This document shows positions 13,977-22,558 of a stretch of 41,266 nucleotides of DNA, one piece after another. The notes below the pieces were generated by a model that made no database searches, was not told the DNA's origin, and saw only the letters and a program-made list of their open reading frames with translations. The position numbers and the translations under genes were made by a program. Numbering within the stretch: the stretch's first letter is position 1; the number at the start of each line of letters is the position of its first letter. Origin of the DNA: an uncultured Mycoplasmatota bacterium (GTDB lineage Bacteria > Bacillota_I > Bacilli_A > RF39 > UBA660); NCBI GenBank assembly GCA_900556025.1, contig USNG01000011.1, positions 1 through 41,266 of the forward strand, in the 5' to 3' direction.

Positions 13977-15583
13977 TCACACCATGTAGTATTTTTAACT
14001 ATATTATTAACTTCTTCTGAATGTTCTTCACCATCAAACGAATCACAATCTCCAGCTATATATTTAATATCACCTTCAAACTTAACAGTTTGTAGTTTAT
14101 TATTAGCAAATGCACCATACCCTATTTCTGTAACACTTTTAGGAATAACCAATGAACTTAAATTGTTATCAATAAATGCTATGTTTCCTATTATTTTAAG
14201 ATTACTTGGTAACGTTACACTAGATATACCCATGCCTCTTGCTAAACAAGCCATATTTTTAATTACATATTTATCATTACTATTAGTGGGTACAACAATG
14301 TTATTACTACATCCTACAGTAAAAGCACCCCAACTTATTTCAACAACATTTTGTCCATTAATTTTATTTGGAATAATAACATCAGATGGACATCTAGCTT
14401 TATTAGAATCATTATCAATATAATAATAGTAATGTTCAATAACTCCATTATTAAATGCAAAACATCTACTATCAGTATAATCAGCAACAGTAATATTTCT
14501 AACTAATTTTTTAATACCGTTATTAGTTTTAATTACATAATTATATTTATACGTTCCTACTTCACTTCTTAAATTAGTATAGCTATAATATTCACTACTT
14601 TGTAACTTTTCACCATTGTTCATAATTCCAGCATCTTTATAATTTTTAGCCTCGCTAGATTTAATAGTAATATTTTTGTTACCAACTAATTTTAAAGCAT
14701 CTTCACCTTTCAATTTTTCAATTTCAAATCCTAAATTTTTACTTCCGCTTTTCAAAACAGAACCAAAATAATAATTTTGTGATTTAGTAACATTAATTAT
14801 TCCTTCAATTGTATTATTATTTCTATCCACATCATAACTTTCAAAAAAATCTTCAGAATTTTTATCTTTATTATCAATCATCTCGTCATTAAGCGCTAAA
14901 TCACTAATATCATGCCAAACGATTTTATATCTACCAAGCATCTTATCAGTAAAATTAATTTTAAACAAATAGAATAATTCTTTATCCGAATTATTTATTA
15001 TCATATTACCATCGTAACTAATTTTAGAAATAGCACTATTATATTCTTTTTTAGCTGATTCAATTTCAGTTTCACTAGGATTACTATTATCTATTTTTAA
15101 AGCTAAATCAATATATTCTTGATCAGTTAACATTTTAAACATTGTCTCATTAATTTTACTATTCTTAACTAAAGTTTCATTTATATTTTTCTCTTCTTCA
15201 ACTTCAACTTCTTTCAAATCATTCAAATCAATTAAAGTTCCAGAATTTGCCTTATTAGTAACATCAACCATCAAATAATTACTATATTGTCCACTACCTA
15301 ATGCATCAATACTAACACTAGAACCTTCTACAGTTGCAGTACAATCTGAAAAAGAATTTCCAGACAATAAATCATTACAATCAAACGTTTTTTCACTATT
15401 TCCAGCAGTAAATAACTTTTGCTGTGATACTTGTGCTACTTTTCTAACTTGTGTCTCAAAAGTACTTCTTTTTGCTTTATTTACCATTCCAATAACATTT
15501 GGTAAAGCAATTAAGATTAAAATTGCAAGTATTGCAATAACAGCTAATAATTCCACTAATGTAAATCCATTTTTACTTTTCAT
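13967..15583 (-). CDS. Type IV pilin-like protein with Ig-like and leucine-rich adhesin domains
   Basis: A 538-residue protein. Residues 1-35 are a class III prepilin signal and stalk (KNG then FTLVELLAVIAILAIL, with cleavage expected after Gly6 and Glu at +5). Then come a pilin helix (KAKRSTFETQVRKVAQ), a two-cysteine loop (FDC...SDC), a spacer rich in Lys/Asn/Glu, a DUF5011/Ig-like domain (about 295-368, ending YVIKTNNGIKKLVRNITVAD) and BspA-type leucine-rich repeats (about 390-520: IIGNIAFIDNNLSSLVIPKSVTEIGYGAF). It is far longer than ordinary pilins, so it is probably a tip or minor pilin with an adhesive head. It is monocistronic, between direct repeats. Confidence 0.82.
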   Translation of the reverse strand: MKSKNGFTLVELLAVIAILAILILIALPNVIGMVNKAKRSTFETQVRKVAQVSQQKLFTAGNSEKTFDCNDLLSGNSFSDCTATVEGSSVSIDALGSGQYSNYLMVDVTNKANSGTLIDLNDLKEVEVEEEKNINETLVKNSKINETMFKMLTDQEYIDLALKIDNSNPSETEIESAKKEYNSAISKISYDGNMIINNSDKELFYLFKINFTDKMLGRYKIVWHDISDLALNDEMIDNKDKNSEDFFESYDVDRNNNTIEGIINVTKSQNYYFGSVLKSGSKNLGFEIEKLKGEDALKLVGNKNITIKSSEAKNYKDAGIMNNGEKLQSSEYYSYTNLRSEVGTYKYNYVIKTNNGIKKLVRNITVADYTDSRCFAFNNGVIEHYYYYIDNDSNKARCPSDVIIPNKINGQNVVEISWGAFTVGCSNNIVVPTNSNDKYVIKNMACLARGMGISSVTLPSNLKIIGNIAFIDNNLSSLVIPKSVTEIGYGAFANNKLQTVKFEGDIKYIAGDCDSFDGEEHSEEVNNIVKNTTWCDRK

Positions 15584-15606
15584 TCAACATCACCTATCCT
15601 ATACAA

Positions 15607-15612
15607 ATTATA
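15607..15612 (-). promoter_or_regulatory. Probable -10 of the pilin-adhesin gene
   Basis: TGT-TATAAT is an extended -10. The region 17 bases upstream, inside repeat B, offers only a weak -35 (TTCAAT). The Shine-Dalgarno AGGTGATG follows before the ATG at 15583. Confidence 0.55.
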
Positions 15613-15620
15613 ACACAAAC

Positions 15621-15661
15621 AAAAAGTTTATTGAATAAAATCAGTAAACTTTTTATTTCTA
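15621..15661. repeat. Direct repeat copy B flanking the pilin-adhesin gene
   Basis: The partner of 13936-13976, with three mismatches over 41 bases. The minus strand encodes the real C terminus of Nfo (KKFTDFIQ and TAA at 15628-15630). The plus strand still reads KKFIE-stop, identical to the end of the DUF2624-like gene 1.7 kb away. The hairpin AGTTTA / TAAACT with T-run is kept and should end nfo transcription. Confidence 0.85.
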
Positions 15662-16509
15662 ACATTTTCTATTTCATATTTATATGGAGGAAGCTCTTCT
15701 TTAGAATTTCTATTAATATATGGTGTTTCTAATATAAAAGGAATATCTTCTAATCTTTTATTAGTAGTAATATTAATTAAATTATCAAATCCAATAGTTC
15801 CATATCCAATATTATCATGTCTATCTTTATGAGAACCTATTTGATTTTTACTATCATTTAAATGAAAACATTTAATTTTATCAATACCAATCTTATTATC
15901 AAATTCATCTAAAAACTCATCTAATTTAGATATGTCCACTCCAGCATCATTCATATGACAACTATCTAAACAAACACCAATTCTATCTTTATTTTTAATA
16001 CCATCTATTATGTATTTAAGTTCATCAATAGAAGTACCAAGTTCATTACCTTTTCCTGCCATAAATTCAAGTAAAACAACAGTATCTAAAGTATTATCAA
16101 AAACTTTATTTAAGCCATAAATAATATTGTTTAACCCTTCTTCTCTACTACAATTAACCGCACTACCTGGATGTAAAACTATTTTGTTAAAACCTAGCTT
16201 TTTAACTCTATTTAATTCTTCACTAAAAAAATTCAAATAAAAATTATATTTTTCTTCGTCAGCTCTATTAGCTAGATTAACTATATACGGAGCATGAACT
16301 ATAACATTATCACTATTAATATTATTTTCAAGCATTAATTTAAATGCTTCATATGTTAACTCATCATTAATCATACATCTACTTGTACTTTGAGTAGAAC
16401 CTGTATAAAACATAAATGTATTAGCATTATAACTAACAGCTTCCATAACACTTCCAAGTAATTGTTTACTATTATTAAACTTAACATGACTTCCAATTAT
16501 CAAACTCAT
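15628..16509 (-). CDS. nfo: Endonuclease IV (AP endonuclease)
   Basis: A 293-residue TIM-barrel nuclease that cuts DNA 5' of abasic sites. Metal-binding motifs are present: IVHAPYIVN, VLHPGSAVN, LEFMAGKGNELGTS, GVCLDSCHMNDAG, FHLNDSKNQIGSHKDRHDNIGYG and ETPY. The ATG at 16509 (MSLIIGSHVKFNN) follows GGTGAT; the upstream start at 16545 lacks a ribosome-binding site. Length matches B. subtilis Nfo. The gene ends within direct repeat B. Confidence 0.96.
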   Translation of the reverse strand: MSLIIGSHVKFNNSKQLLGSVMEAVSYNANTFMFYTGSTQSTSRCMINDELTYEAFKLMLENNINSDNVIVHAPYIVNLANRADEEKYNFYLNFFSEELNRVKKLGFNKIVLHPGSAVNCSREEGLNNIIYGLNKVFDNTLDTVVLLEFMAGKGNELGTSIDELKYIIDGIKNKDRIGVCLDSCHMNDAGVDISKLDEFLDEFDNKIGIDKIKCFHLNDSKNQIGSHKDRHDNIGYGTIGFDNLINITTNKRLEDIPFILETPYINRNSKEELPPYKYEIENVRNKKFTDFIQ

Positions 16510-16545
16510 ATAATCACCATAAAAATTATATAATATTTTATTCAT

Positions 16546-16568
16546 AAAAAAAAGACTTAATAAGTCTT
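16546..16568 (-). terminator. Terminator of the non-canonical pilin gene
   Basis: AAGACT (16552-16557) and AGTCTT (16563-16568) form a stem overlapping the gene's stop codon, followed by a long T run on the minus strand. Confidence 0.75.
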
Positions 16569-17112
16569 AATAACTACATTTCTCTAAACTAACTCTAGTC
16601 AAATGTTGATTTTCTTCAGTAATCATTCTAATACTATTTTGCCCAATCATATCAAATGTTAAATAATTAATAGAATCTTCATCCATATCATATAAGTATT
16701 CATATAATCCATTAGTTGCTGCAAAATGTTTAATACGACCTTTATAATCTATAACAATTGAGTATAACAATTTATCATCGCTTATATCAGCTCCTAATCC
16801 ATCATTACAAAGTATTGCATCAGCAGAGTCACCTGTTGCGTTATTGAATATTATTTCATCTCTACTACTAGCATCATATTTTTCTCCTGCTGTTCTTACT
16901 ATTTCTTGTAAGTTAGCAATAAATGTATCCCTAGAAGTAGCATCAAATGTATCTCTAACCAAAGGAATAACAATAGCTATAAATATCATTAACATAAAAA
17001 ATATTAAAACTAAATTTATAATTAAATCTTTTTTATTTTTCTTTGTTTTTTCTGTAACAACTTCTTTTTTTTCTGTATTTGCTACAGCTTCTACATTTGG
17101 TTTCTCTTCCAT
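16567..17112 (-). CDS. Pilin-related membrane protein lacking the prepilin signal
   Basis: A 181-residue protein. A Lys/Glu-rich cytoplasmic start of about 35 residues (TEKKEVVTEKTKKNKKD) leads into one membrane helix and then PLVRDTFDATSRDTFIANLQEIVRTAGEKY. That lines up with PNVLGMFNNAKKSTFNTETQNIFKQAQTDF of the pilin encoded just upstream. A further match is YSIVIDYKGRIKHFAATNGLYEY against YYVSVDANGNITNIVVIDGSFKY. The GFTLVE cleavage site and Glu5 are absent, so it should stay membrane-anchored. The ATG at 17112 follows GAGGGTG. The role as an assembly or anchor subunit is inference. Confidence 0.65.
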   Translation of the reverse strand: MEEKPNVEAVANTEKKEVVTEKTKKNKKDLIINLVLIFFMLMIFIAIVIPLVRDTFDATSRDTFIANLQEIVRTAGEKYDASSRDEIIFNNATGDSADAILCNDGLGADISDDKLLYSIVIDYKGRIKHFAATNGLYEYLYDMDEDSINYLTFDMIGQNSIRMITEENQHLTRVSLEKCSY

Positions 17113-17201
17113 CACTAACACCCTCACATATTCTATATAAATTTTATCATTAATCATTTTTTATTGCAACACTTAAAAAATAATTTATTAATTTTTGACA
17201 A

Positions 17202-17226
17202 AATAAAAAGGCTTTTAATAAAGCCT
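17202..17226 (-). terminator. Terminator of the pilin gene
   Basis: AGGCTT and AAGCCT (17209-17214 with 17221-17226) pair, followed by TTTTTATTT on the minus strand. Confidence 0.85.
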
Positions 17227-17240
17227 AATTTATTCAATAA

Positions 17241-17723
17241 CTATTTAGTTGTATCGAAGCTTGCAACTGAACTAGCATCAGGTGTAGCATAAGCTGTATC
17301 ACCGATATCTTTAATATTATCTTGTTTAATATCAGTTACTTTAATTGGAGCACTAGCAGTACCTGTTTTACCATATTTAAATGATCCATCAATTACAACG
17401 ATATTTGTAATGTTACCATTAGCATCAACACTTACATAATAAGCTTTAGTTGATTCTAAATTTAATTTTTTAGATCCTGTAGAAGGACAAATTGTAACAC
17501 CAGTAATATCTTGGCAATAAATTTGAGCTCCAGCAGCAGTTATACTATCTTGAACAAAATCAGTTTGAGCTTGTTTAAAGATATTTTGAGTTTCAGTATT
17601 GAATGTACTCTTCTTAGCATTGTTAAACATACCTAATACGTTTGGTAAAGCTATGATAACTAAGATTGCTAAAATAGCGATAACAGCTAATAATTCAACC
17701 AATGTAAATCCTTTCTTATTCAT
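17241..17723 (-). CDS. Type IV pilin-like protein, probable major pilin
   Basis: A 160-residue prepilin. MNKKG precedes FTLVELLAVIAILAIL, so cleavage should follow Gly5, with Glu at +5. After the stalk (ALPNVLGMFNNAKKSTF) come a two-cysteine loop (IYCQDITGVTIC), a strand pair YYVSVDANGNITNIVVIDG and a low-complexity Ala/Ser/Asp-rich end. Size is normal for a ComGC- or PilA-like major subunit, and the promoter is the strongest of the pilin genes here. No pilus ATPase, platform protein or prepilin peptidase is in the window, so the assembly machine must be elsewhere. Confidence 0.87.
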   Translation of the reverse strand: MNKKGFTLVELLAVIAILAILVIIALPNVLGMFNNAKKSTFNTETQNIFKQAQTDFVQDSITAAGAQIYCQDITGVTICPSTGSKKLNLESTKAYYVSVDANGNITNIVVIDGSFKYGKTGTASAPIKVTDIKQDNIKDIGDTAYATPDASSVASFDTTK

Positions 17724-17775
17724 TATATTTCACTTTCCTTTCCTATAGGGTTTTACCCTCTATCTTTATGTTTTA

Positions 17776-17805
17776 ATTATAACAACAAGATGAATTATAT
17801 GTCAA
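17776..17805 (-). promoter_or_regulatory. Strong promoter of the pilin gene
   Basis: The -35 TTGACA (17800-17805) and -10 TATAAT (17776-17781) both match consensus, with an 18-base spacer. The leader of about 45 bases has a small GGGT-AAA-ACCC hairpin (17748-17758) just before the Shine-Dalgarno AGGAAAG. Confidence 0.8.
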
Positions 17806-17850
17806 CATTAAAAAATAAAAATATACAAAAAGTGTAAATTACATGAAATT

Positions 17851-18075
17851 TTACTGATTTGTTATATTTAGTATCTTGCTTATCAAATCTACACTATCAA
17901 CAATATTATCTATTTTATCTATAGTTCTAAGCTTATATTTTGTTTTCATTTCATCAATAAATTCATTATAAGAATCAGGATTTCTATTTAGTTTTTTATA
18001 CCAATAAGAATTTTGCCTCAAAAACTCTAAATATTTAGGATCTTTACGTAATTTTACTAATATTTCATATTTCAT
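17851..18075 (-). CDS. ylbE: YlbE-like protein
   Basis: A 74-residue protein: MKYEILVKLRKDPKYLEFLRQNSYWYKKLNRNPDSYNEF. The pattern of a short helix, P-x-x-x-x-F-x-R-x-x-x-x-W-Y-x-x-L-x-R-x-P matches YlbE of Bacillus. The upstream gene is YlbD-like, and ylbD-ylbE are neighbours in Bacillus too. It starts by TAATG overlap with ylbD at 18075. Function unknown. Confidence 0.7.
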   Translation of the reverse strand: MKYEILVKLRKDPKYLEFLRQNSYWYKKLNRNPDSYNEFIDEMKTKYKLRTIDKIDNIVDSVDLISKILNITNQ

Positions 18076-18422
18076 TATTCACCATAAAGTTTATCTATTT
18101 TTTCTTCTTTAGCTTTTACTTCACTATCTTTCTTATCATCTTCACGAGTCAATTCTTCTACTAAACCAACTGCTTTTTGTATAGAAGATATATTCTCTTC
18201 TAAAGAATCTAAATTAATGTTTTTAAGAGTACTTAATAGTCCTTTTATATTAATAGAATTTTTTATATCATTCTTGATATATTTATTCCAAACTTTATCA
18301 TCTTCGCCATAAATATCATATAGTTCATATAAAGTCTGCCATGAAACATTATTCTTTTTGACATAATCTACAAATTCTGGATGATTTGAAACAAATTTTT
18401 TAAATTTATCTAACTTTTCCAT
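18075..18422 (-). CDS. ylbD: YlbD-like protein
   Basis: A 115-residue soluble protein beginning MEKLDKFKKFVSNHPEFVDYVKKNNVSWQTLYELYDIYGEDDKVW, which matches the YlbD family start (F..FV...P.....V....SWQ..YE.....GE.D..W). The C-terminal half is helical and charged. YlbD has been called a putative coat protein in Bacillus, but it also occurs in non-spore formers. No Shine-Dalgarno precedes the ATG; a TATAAT five bases upstream suggests a leaderless mRNA. Confidence 0.75.
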   Translation of the reverse strand: MEKLDKFKKFVSNHPEFVDYVKKNNVSWQTLYELYDIYGEDDKVWNKYIKNDIKNSINIKGLLSTLKNINLDSLEENISSIQKAVGLVEELTREDDKKDSEVKAKEEKIDKLYGE

Positions 18423-18427
18423 ATTAA

Positions 18428-18433
18428 ATTATA
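18428..18433 (-). promoter_or_regulatory. Probable -10 for a leaderless ylbD mRNA
   Basis: TATAAT lies five bases before the ATG at 18422, right after the ftsQ terminator, and there is no ribosome-binding site. The -35 is weak. Confidence 0.5.
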
Positions 18434-18434
18434 T

Positions 18435-18461
18435 TAAAAAAGATATGTTTTTATACATATC
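18435..18461 (-). terminator. Terminator of murG-ftsQ
   Basis: GATATGT (18442-18448) pairs with ACATATC (18455-18461), overlapping the ftsQ TGA and followed by seven T on the minus strand. Confidence 0.85.
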
Positions 18462-19137
18462 ATTTTTCTTTTATTTCAAAATAATTACCACTATCTAAAT
18501 ATAATATACCTTTTTTGCCTTCTAGTGTTTTAACTATATCTATATATTTATTTAATAGTTCTGTTTTACTAACAGTGATATATACTAAATTCTCATCACT
18601 CATGTAAAGTAAGAATCTTTCGCTATCAAATTCAGTTTTACTATACTCTATTTCACTTATTAAACTAATTATATTACTATCAACTTTACTAAATTTCTTT
18701 ATGAATTTATTTTCTATATCTTCTGGAATATAATTTATCAAAGTAGGTACTCCATATATATCATTTGATTTATATGTACTTCCGTCAGATAATTTATAAT
18801 AGTTATTAGATTTATTATAGTATAAAATCTTCTTTTCATTCACAGTTATTTCTAATATAAAATTTAATTTCTTTTTAACTGTAACACTACTAACTAAATC
18901 TAAAGATTCAATTTTCTTTTTAACTTTATTAGAATTTAAAAGTAGAAACTTAGGATAATCCTGAATCCCAGCTTTCTCTATTATTACTTCATCATTATAA
19001 TAATTATTATTTAATATAACTATGTTTTTAGTCTTAACACTAAGTAAAAAACTTATAACTATATATAATATAAATAATGTTATTATAAATGTAATAAATC
19101 TTAAAAAATTAAATCTTCTTTTTACCTTTTTTTTCAT
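18460..19137 (-). CDS. divIB: Cell-division protein FtsQ/DivIB
   Basis: A 225-residue bitopic membrane protein: basic start (MKKKVKRRFNFLRF), one membrane helix, then a POTRA domain (IVILNNNYYNDEVIIEKAGI....FLLLNSNKVKKKIESLDLVSSVTVKKKLNFILEITVNEKK) and the beta domain with YYKLSDGSTY and VPTLINY. DivIB links peptidoglycan synthesis to the divisome as part of the FtsQ-FtsL-FtsB type complex. It overlaps murG by 29 bases, the remnant of a dcw-cluster arrangement. Confidence 0.92.
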   Translation of the reverse strand: MKKKVKRRFNFLRFITFIITLFILYIVISFLLSVKTKNIVILNNNYYNDEVIIEKAGIQDYPKFLLLNSNKVKKKIESLDLVSSVTVKKKLNFILEITVNEKKILYYNKSNNYYKLSDGSTYKSNDIYGVPTLINYIPEDIENKFIKKFSKVDSNIISLISEIEYSKTEFDSERFLLYMSDENLVYITVSKTELLNKYIDIVKTLEGKKGILYLDSGNYFEIKEK

Positions 19138-20215
19138 TTTTACCCTTTATCATCTTTTTTACTTCTTCTAATATTATAGTACTTGAACTCATATCTTTTA
19201 TTTCTGATAAGTTCTTTTTTACTTCTTTAAATGTTTTTTCATCAAACATTTCATCTATAGCTTCAATTAAAGTATTTTTATCTAAATCTTTTTCTTCAAT
19301 TAATAAACTTATATTTTTTTGTACTAAATCAAGAGCATTATAATATTGATGATTGTTTGCTACATAAGGGCTTGGTATTAATATAGATGGAGTTTTAGTT
19401 GCCATTATTTCAGCAATAGTAGAAGCTCCAGCTCTTGATATTATCAAATCAGCACTCTTCATTAAACTTGGTAAATTGTCAAAGAATGGTACTATTTTTG
19501 TACTCTTTGGAACAATTAAATTATTGTTTAATGTTGCATAACTAGATTTACCAGTAATAAATAATATTTCAGTGTCTTCTCTTTCATATGTTCTTAAAAA
19601 ATCTAAAAGTCTTTCATTAACTGAAGTACTTCCAAGAGATCCCATAACTATTATTATTAATTTTTTATTCTTATCAAATCCTAATTCAGTTTTATTGAAC
19701 TTTTTGCATTCAATAGCTCTTTGACTAACTGGGTTACCTGTATAAATAATATTTTTACATTTTAGTTTTCTAATACCTTCTTTAAATGATACAAATACTG
19801 CATCTACTTTTTTAGATAAATAAATATTTGTTTTACCTGGTAACATATTTTGTTCATGTAAAAATACTTTAACACCACGTTTCTTAGCTGCTAAACAAAC
19901 AGGTAGTGTTACATAACCACCAAAAGCAATTACAGCATCAGGTTTAAAAGCATCCATTATAGCAAGACACTTTTTATAAGAATTAGAAATACACTTAATA
20001 TTCTTTAAGTTTCTTATCATATCAGTTTTAGATAGTCCATAAATCTCTATACCTTCATAAGGAATTCCCATACTAGGTATAAGTTCATTTTCCATTCTAT
20101 TTTTAGTACCAATATATAAGTATTCATTACTCTTGTCTTTCTTTATTTCATCAAGTACTGCCAACGCAGGATATATATGTCCCCCTGTTCCACCAGCAGT
20201 TAAAATAAATTTCAT
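19109..20215 (-). CDS. murG: MurG, lipid II-forming GlcNAc transferase
   Basis: A 368-residue GT-B enzyme that adds GlcNAc to lipid I on the inner membrane face. The glycine-rich N-terminal loop TAGGTGGHIYPA, the HEQN motif (VFLHEQNMLPGKTN), the UDP-GlcNAc region MGSLGSTSVN and the C-terminal SRAGASTIAEIMATKTPSILIPSPYVANNHQYYNA are all present. The Shine-Dalgarno AGGTG precedes the ATG. The lysine-rich C terminus is encoded where ftsQ starts. Confidence 0.97.
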   Translation of the reverse strand: MKFILTAGGTGGHIYPALAVLDEIKKDKSNEYLYIGTKNRMENELIPSMGIPYEGIEIYGLSKTDMIRNLKNIKCISNSYKKCLAIMDAFKPDAVIAFGGYVTLPVCLAAKKRGVKVFLHEQNMLPGKTNIYLSKKVDAVFVSFKEGIRKLKCKNIIYTGNPVSQRAIECKKFNKTELGFDKNKKLIIIVMGSLGSTSVNERLLDFLRTYEREDTEILFITGKSSYATLNNNLIVPKSTKIVPFFDNLPSLMKSADLIISRAGASTIAEIMATKTPSILIPSPYVANNHQYYNALDLVQKNISLLIEEKDLDKNTLIEAIDEMFDEKTFKEVKKNLSEIKDMSSSTIILEEVKKMIKGKNEKKGKKKI

Positions 20216-20249
20216 AGAGTTTCACCTCACATTTGTATATTATATACTA

Positions 20250-20849
20250 TTATTCACTTTTTTGCATTAATTTAAGTATTTTTTTTCTTAAAAGTTTATT
20301 AGCGTCTTCCAAAGACATATCATTTACACTAAATGGTTTCCCTATTCTAGTAGTTAAATTTCCATCTCTAGTATACTTACCACTTATACCAAAAGGTACA
20401 ATTAAAGCATTAGTTTTTTGAGCTAAACTAACTGCTCCAAACTTAAATGGTAACATAACAACTTCATCTTTAGTACCAAAAGTCTTATTTCTAGTTCCCT
20501 CAGGAAATATTCCTAAAGCTCCACCACTTCTTAAAACATCTAAGGCCTCACTTTTAGCATTCTCATCATGGATTCTTCTATCAACCTTAATACAACCTAC
20601 AAATTTATAAAACCATGCCATATTACCTTCAAAATACTCTTCCTTAGCCATATAATGAATAACTCTATTAGTTACAATCATAACATTATATTGATCATCT
20701 TTATGTATATGATTACCACAAAATATAACAGGACCACTCTTAGGAATATTCTCTTTTCCTATAACAGTTGGTCTATATTTTAACTTAAACCTAATCAATA
20801 TAAATGGTTTAAGTAATCTATAACCAAACTCACTTTTATAACTTTTCAC
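20250..20849 (-). CDS. plsC: 1-acylglycerol-3-phosphate acyltransferase (PlsC-like), copy 1
   Basis: A 199-residue membrane-associated acyltransferase. It has the NHxxxxD catalytic motif (GNHIHKDDQ), MAKEEYF, PEGTR (GIFPEGTRNKT) and a final VPFGISGKYTRDGNLTTRIG substrate-binding stretch. It should acylate lysophosphatidic acid. It starts with GTG in a TAGTG overlap with the acyl-CoA ligase gene, with GGTGAAGA as ribosome-binding site. The paralogue at 22542-23147 shares most motifs, so the two may prefer different acyl chains or positions. Confidence 0.9.
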   Translation of the reverse strand: MKSYKSEFGYRLLKPFILIRFKLKYRPTVIGKENIPKSGPVIFCGNHIHKDDQYNVMIVTNRVIHYMAKEEYFEGNMAWFYKFVGCIKVDRRIHDENAKSEALDVLRSGGALGIFPEGTRNKTFGTKDEVVMLPFKFGAVSLAQKTNALIVPFGISGKYTRDGNLTTRIGKPFSVNDMSLEDANKLLRKKILKLMQKSE

Positions 20850-22558
20850 TATTCTTCACCATCATCACTTACAGTAAGTTCTTTATATGCAACTTTACCA
20901 ATCTTAGTTTTAGGCAATTCCTTTCTATAACCATATGCATATGGAAGAGCATAAGCAGCAATATTCTTTTCACAATACTCTCTTATACTTTTCTTTATTT
21001 CACTATTAAGCACTAGTCCATCTTTTAATACTATATATGCTTTAGCAACTTCCTTTTTATATGGATGTGGAACACCAACTACAGCACAAGCTTTAACATA
21101 AGGATGTTCACATATAATAGCTTCTAATTGCCCAGGATAAATATTATATCCACTAGAAACAATCATTCTCTTAATTCTAGTTTCAAAATATACAAAACCA
21201 TCTTTATCCATATGACCAGCATCTCCAGTATGAAGCCATATTTTTCCATCTTTATGTTTTTTTAGAGCCATTTCTGTTTCTTTTTTATTATTTACATATT
21301 CTTTCATAACAGCAGGTCCATTTATACAAATTTCACCTATCTCACCATAATTACACTCTTCAGTAGTACCTTGTTTACATATTTTTACGTAACAATCAGG
21401 AATTGGAATCCCAATAGAATTTTCACGTGATTCTTCTATAGGCATCATAGTAGCCCCAGCAGTACATTCAGTCATTCCAAATGCAGTTCTAACAAAAGTG
21501 TCACTACCATGATCATATAAAAATTCATCTATCTTTTTAGCAAGTTTAGGACTTAAAGCATCTCCTCCACAAACAACACATTTTAAGAAAGATAAATCTT
21601 CATCTACTAGTTTTTTACTATTAGTAAGTCCTTCTAATATACTTGGAACACAAGCTATAATATTAGGTTTATATTTAAGTAATATACTATCAAATTTACG
21701 TGGATTAACACTAGGAAGTATTATAGCAGTTCCACCACTAACAAAATTAGCATGAAAAGTACAACCTAAACCAAATCCATGAAATATAGGCATTATAGCA
21801 AGAATACTAACTCCACTAGTTAATACTTTATTTATTTCAAGTCCACTTAAAGCAAGTGCATTAAAATTCATATTAGTAAGAACTATTCCCTTAGGAGAAC
21901 CAGTAGTACCTCCACTATGTAAAATAACAGCAGTATCACTACCTACTCCTTCATCTATAATAGTTTCTTTATGAAATTTAGCTCTTGCTATAAATCTATA
22001 ATATGGAATAACATCTTCTCCTATAGGAGCACTAGCCTTTCTTCCTGTAGTTAATCTATATCCTAATCTAGTTAATGGATCCATAGATTCACATATAGGT
22101 AAATATATTATTTTATTAACTGAAATATCTTTTCTAATATTTTTTATCTTAGAAAAAACTATATCAGCAACAATTAAATAATTAGAATTAACTAAATTTA
22201 TTCCTTGTTTTAATTCTTCTTCACTAGAAAGAGGATGCATCATATTACATATAGCACCTAATTTATTTAAAGCATAAACACTTATTATAGCTTCAGGAGT
22301 ATTAGGCATACAGATAGTAACTACATCTTTCTTTTTAACTCCAAGTCTTACAAAAGCACATGCTGAATCATCTATTCTTCTAAGTAAGGATCTATATGTC
22401 ACTTCATTCCCATAATATTTATATGCAATATTACTAGGATACTTTTTAGCAGTCCTTTTAACCATTTCATACATAGAAACATCTGGGTAATCAATATGAG
22501 CTCTCATATCTTTATAATATTTAAACCAAGGATAATCTTTATCACTTTCTTTTTTCAT
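20849..22558 (-). CDS. Long-chain acyl-CoA ligase / AMP-binding enzyme
   Basis: This 569-residue ANL-superfamily enzyme activates a carboxylate as acyl-AMP, then thioester. Motifs are LHSGGTTGSPKGIVLTN (P-loop), FGMTECT, WLHTGDAGHMDKDGF, RIKRMIVSSGYNIYPGQLE (hinge) and LPKTKIGKVAYKEL (catalytic Lys). The product is probably acyl-CoA or acyl-ACP from scavenged fatty acids. It sits between, and overlaps, two PlsC-like genes (17 bases and 1 base), so the three form one operon for building membrane lipids from exogenous fatty acids. The fatty-acid substrate is inferred from context. Confidence 0.9.
   Translation of the reverse strand: MKKESDKDYPWFKYYKDMRAHIDYPDVSMYEMVKRTAKKYPSNIAYKYYGNEVTYRSLLRRIDDSACAFVRLGVKKKDVVTICMPNTPEAIISVYALNKLGAICNMMHPLSSEEELKQGINLVNSNYLIVADIVFSKIKNIRKDISVNKIIYLPICESMDPLTRLGYRLTTGRKASAPIGEDVIPYYRFIARAKFHKETIIDEGVGSDTAVILHSGGTTGSPKGIVLTNMNFNALALSGLEINKVLTSGVSILAIMPIFHGFGLGCTFHANFVSGGTAIILPSVNPRKFDSILLKYKPNIIACVPSILEGLTNSKKLVDEDLSFLKCVVCGGDALSPKLAKKIDEFLYDHGSDTFVRTAFGMTECTAGATMMPIEESRENSIGIPIPDCYVKICKQGTTEECNYGEIGEICINGPAVMKEYVNNKKETEMALKKHKDGKIWLHTGDAGHMDKDGFVYFETRIKRMIVSSGYNIYPGQLEAIICEHPYVKACAVVGVPHPYKKEVAKAYIVLKDGLVLNSEIKKSIREYCEKNIAAYALPYAYGYRKELPKTKIGKVAYKELTVSDDGEE

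Noticed and set aside
17724..17850. The pilin leader as a riboswitch
   Set aside because: The leader is only about 45 bases with one four-base-pair hairpin; there is no known aptamer pattern.
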